7,627 nucleotides of DNA, from contig JACCSD010000270.1 of the NCBI GenBank assembly GCA_013813185.1, positions 1 to 7,627 of the forward strand, read 5' to 3'. The notes under the pieces were generated by a model. It made no database searches and was not told the DNA's origin. It saw nothing but the letters and a program-made list of their open reading frames with translations. The stretch comes from Burkholderiaceae bacterium. GTDB taxonomy: Bacteria; Pseudomonadota; Gammaproteobacteria; Burkholderiales; Burkholderiaceae_F. Shown piece by piece: positions 5,750-7,627 of this stretch. Both the position numbers and the translations under genes were made by a program. Within the stretch, counting starts at the first letter, position 1; each line of letters starts with the position of its first letter.

Positions 5750-6178
5750 TCAGTACTGCGCGGAGCCGACTGACTCGAGCGCTTTGTGTTGCGCGGCCTT
5801 GTTGACGCGCCACCACTCGACCAGCGCGTCAAAATCGCCCCCGAATCTCGTCTGTTTCAGCTCTTCGAAATTCGCGCCGCAGGTAACGCCGTATGGCCCT
5901 TCAGTGCCTCGCGTCGTACCGATGTAGTCGCAGACCCAAAATCCCTTTTCGAGCTCGGCGATCTTGGCTGCGGAGCCGTGCCCTTTGGTGGCTGCCAAGG
6001 CTGCTGAAGCTTCGGCAGCGGTGCCCACATCGAGCGGCGTCGAGTGGGCCGGCGACTGGAAGTAAATGGTGGCTGCCACAAGCAGCGACCCTAAGATCAT
6101 TGCGGCGGGTGCCGAGCCGAGTTGCGAGGGTTCGCGACGTTTGGCGGCGGCGGGAAATCTGGAAGTACGCGATGTCAT
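5750..6178 (-). CDS. Small membrane-anchored or secreted protein, uncharacterised
   Basis: A 142-residue protein I do not recognise as a named family. A basic N-terminus (MTSRTSRFPAAAKRREP) precedes one hydrophobic segment at about residues 23-40 (APAAMILGSLLVAATIYF), followed by QSPAHS, so it is either a signal anchor or a long signal peptide cleaved near residue 46. The rest is probably periplasmic: an Ala-rich helix, then a conserved-looking core with FWVCDYIGTT, GPYGVTCGANFEELK and a C-terminal FDALVEWWRVNKAAQHKALE. Cys83 and Cys100 could form a disulfide. ATG 6178 is chosen because GGAG lies six bases upstream and the signal segment is then suitably placed; an in-frame ATG at 6253 would add 25 residues with no such support. 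It is divergent from the response regulator gene, so control by that system is plausible. Confidence 0.75.
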   Translation of the reverse strand: MTSRTSRFPAAAKRREPSQLGSAPAAMILGSLLVAATIYFQSPAHSTPLDVGTAAEASAALAATKGHGSAAKIAELEKGFWVCDYIGTTRGTEGPYGVTCGANFEELKQTRFGGDFDALVEWWRVNKAAQHKALESVGSAQY

Positions 6179-6340
6179 GGTTGGCTCCGGTTGTCTCCGG
6201 CTCGTGCCGGCATGGAAAGCACTTTGAAGCGAGGGCACCCACGGATTCCCCACAGGTTCGAAAGTCCGTGCCGGACGTGAAAATTCGACAGCCGTCCCCG
6301 CCGAGTTATCGTTGCGGCCCTGCCATGGGCCTACCTCGCG
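6179..6340. promoter_or_regulatory. Divergent intergenic region with two palindromes sharing CGTGCCGG
   Basis: This 162-bp gap must hold the promoters of the minus-strand membrane protein gene and the two-component operon. Two short palindromes stand out: CCGGC-TCGT-GCCGG (6197-6210) and GTCCG-TGC-CGGAC (6264-6276). Both contain CGTGCCGG (6203-6210 and 6267-6274), 64 bp apart. They may be regulator-binding sites. No convincing -35/-10 pair was seen on either strand, and no clear Shine-Dalgarno sequence precedes ATG 6341. Confidence 0.35.
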
Positions 6341-6994
6341 ATGCGTGTGCTTGTCGTCGAAGACGATCCAATGATTGGCGAGGCAGTCGTAGCCGGCCTC
6401 GCCGCGGACGGCTACGCGGTCGATTGGGTGCGCGATGGACGCTCGGCAGAGCTATCGATGGGCACGCACCGTTACTCGCTGGTGCTGCTCGACATCGGCT
6501 TGCCGGTGCAGGACGGCATCGACGTGCTCAAAACCATGCGGGCGCGCAAGGACGATGTTCCGGTGCTGATCATGACCGCGCGCGACACCGTCGCTGACCG
6601 CATCAAGGGGCTCGACGCCGGCGCCGACGATTATTTGGTGAAGCCGTTCGACCTGGATGAGCTGTCGGCGCGCGTGCGGGCGCTGCTACGTCGCGCTGCG
6701 GGTCGCGCCGAACCGCTGATCGAGCGTGGAGCGTTGACATTGAATCCCGCAACGCACGAGGTGCGGCTGCACGGTGGATCCGTCGATGTATCGGCGCGCG
6801 AGTTCGCGTTACTGCTGGCGCTCGCCGAGCGCGCAGGCAGCATCGTCTCGCGCTCGCAACTGGAAGAGAAGCTCTACGGCTGGAATGAAGCGGTCGGCAG
6901 CAACGCGATCGAGGTGCATGTCCACAACCTCCGTCGCAAGCTCGGCGAATCGATCATCCGCAACGTGCGCGGGCTCGGCTACACGCTCGACTGA
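6341..6994 (+). CDS. OmpR-family response regulator (QseB/TctD-like)
   Basis: A 217-residue two-component response regulator with a full domain set. The receiver domain (about 1-118) has the acidic pocket E7-D8-D9, phospho-acceptor D51 (LVLLDIGLPVQDG), the switch Thr79 (IMTARD) and Lys101 (LVKPFDLDEL). The C-terminal OmpR-type winged helix (about 124-217) has the recognition-helix region SNAIEVHVHNLRRKLG and the wing NVRGLGYTLD. Length is typical for QseB/PmrA/TctD relatives. ATG 6341 is chosen because MRVLVVEDDP is the canonical start, although no good Shine-Dalgarno sequence precedes it. The stop overlaps the kinase ATG by one base (TGATG), so the two are translationally coupled. Which member of the family it is, and its stimulus, cannot be decided from sequence. 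Confidence 0.96.
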   Translation: MRVLVVEDDPMIGEAVVAGLAADGYAVDWVRDGRSAELSMGTHRYSLVLLDIGLPVQDGIDVLKTMRARKDDVPVLIMTARDTVADRIKGLDAGADDYLVKPFDLDELSARVRALLRRAAGRAEPLIERGALTLNPATHEVRLHGGSVDVSAREFALLLALAERAGSIVSRSQLEEKLYGWNEAVGSNAIEVHVHNLRRKLGESIIRNVRGLGYTLD

Positions 6995-7627
6995 TGCGCA
7001 CTTTCTCGATACGGCGTCGTTTGCTGATCGCGCTGCTCGGAGCTTTGCTCGGCTCGGGAACGATCGCAGCGATCGCCACTTATGCGTCGGCGCGCAGCGA
7101 GGTCGACTTCCTGCTCGACGAAGAGCTGCGCCAGATCGCGCTTTCGCTGCGAGACCATACCCAGCTCGACCTGGCGCGTTTGCAACGTGCGAGTGATGAC
7201 CCCGAGCTGCGCGTTCTGGTTCAAATTTGGGATCCGGCATTCGCGCGGCCCTACAGCTCGCGCGCAATCGATCCACTACCGAGATTGAATGCAGAAGGCT
7301 TTGCGACGCTGGATCACGACGGCCGCGCGTGGCGCATCTATGCGACGCCGTCGGGAAATCAAGCCATCCAGGTCGCGCAGCCAACCGCCTTACGTGCCGA
7401 GCTGGCGGCGCGCAGCACCGGGCGGTTGTTGTTGCCGGTCATCATCGTGCTGCCGTTTCTCGGTCTGCTGGGTTGGTGGATCGTAGGGCGCGGGCTCGCA
7501 CCGCTTACTGAAGTGGCGCACACATTGTCGCGACGCGATCCCACTTCGCTGCAGCCGGTCACGGTTGAAGAGTTGCCAATCGAAGTTCGGCCGCTGGTTG
7601 AATCGCTGAATGCGCTGCTGCAACGGC
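6994..7627 (+). CDS. Sensor histidine kinase, N-terminal part (2CSK_N/TctE-QseC type)
   Basis: The gene begins at ATG 6994, overlapping the response regulator stop by one base, and runs off the window after 211 codons. A basic start (MRTFSIRRR) leads into a first membrane helix (about residues 9-30). A periplasmic sensor of about 115 residues follows, whose end (AWRIYATPSGNQAIQVAQPTALRAELA) resembles the 2CSK_N domain. The second membrane helix is at about 145-165 (LLLPVIIVLPFLGLLGWWIV). The HAMP-like region starts at GRGLAPLTEVAHTL and runs into LPIEVRPLVESLNALLQR, the usual lead-in to the phospho-acceptor helix. The His box, and the ATP-binding domain expected to follow it, lie beyond the window. 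It should phosphorylate the upstream response regulator in response to an unknown envelope signal. Confidence 0.93.
   Translation, partial: MRTFSIRRRLLIALLGALLGSGTIAAIATYASARSEVDFLLDEELRQIALSLRDHTQLDLARLQRASDDPELRVLVQIWDPAFARPYSSRAIDPLPRLNAEGFATLDHDGRAWRIYATPSGNQAIQVAQPTALRAELAARSTGRLLLPVIIVLPFLGLLGWWIVGRGLAPLTEVAHTLSRRDPTSLQPVTVEELPIEVRPLVESLNALLQR

Noticed and set aside
6284..6312. Possible -35/-10 pair (TTCGAC with TTATCG-like) upstream of the response regulator
   Set aside because: Spacing and -10 match are poor; not reported as a promoter.
5893..6597. Plus-strand open frame of 234 codons across the membrane protein gene and into the response regulator
   Set aside because: The translation is Arg-rich and featureless and overlaps a canonical receiver domain in another frame.

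Overview
The window looks like chromosome from a high-GC betaproteobacterium, most likely Burkholderiaceae (Burkholderia/Paraburkholderia type). The grounds are GC-rich codon use, a NodT/OprM-type outer-membrane efflux channel, a DUF3563-type small protein (a family I associate mainly with Burkholderiales), and a 2CSK_N-type two-component system. Everything is inferred by reading the sequence; no database search was made.

Left part (1-1592): the 3' end of an RND-type outer-membrane efflux channel gene (+) meets a LysR-family regulator gene (-) tail to tail, with only 3 bases between the stop codons. A 9-bp inverted repeat spans both stops. The LysR gene reads left from a 180-bp intergenic region packed with inverted repeats, including a 24-bp palindrome that contains a T-N11-A LysR-type box. 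A small DUF3563-like gene (1593-1916, +) reads away on the other side.

Middle (1917-5523): a 1066-residue hybrid regulator dominates. It has an N-terminal MalT-like STAND ATPase, a long helical-repeat middle, and a C-terminal SARP-type winged helix plus BTAD domain, with no LuxR-type HTH. A 62-residue protein of unknown function follows 35 bases later with a near-perfect Shine-Dalgarno sequence. A strong GC-rich hairpin then closes the unit and separates it from the opposing genes.

Right part (5524-7627): two small cell-envelope genes on the minus strand, a 47-residue lipoprotein and a 142-residue single-pass membrane or secreted protein, lie divergent from an OmpR/QseB-type response regulator. 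The regulator overlaps its 2CSK_N-type sensor kinase gene by one base (TGATG), and the window ends inside the HAMP region of the kinase. The divergent layout makes the two envelope proteins natural candidates for targets or accessories of the two-component system, but that is inference.

Overall this is a regulator-dense region: LysR, STAND-SARP and an OmpR/kinase pair within 7.6 kb, interspersed with small uncharacterised proteins. No RNA genes, mobile elements, CRISPR arrays or phage genes were seen.
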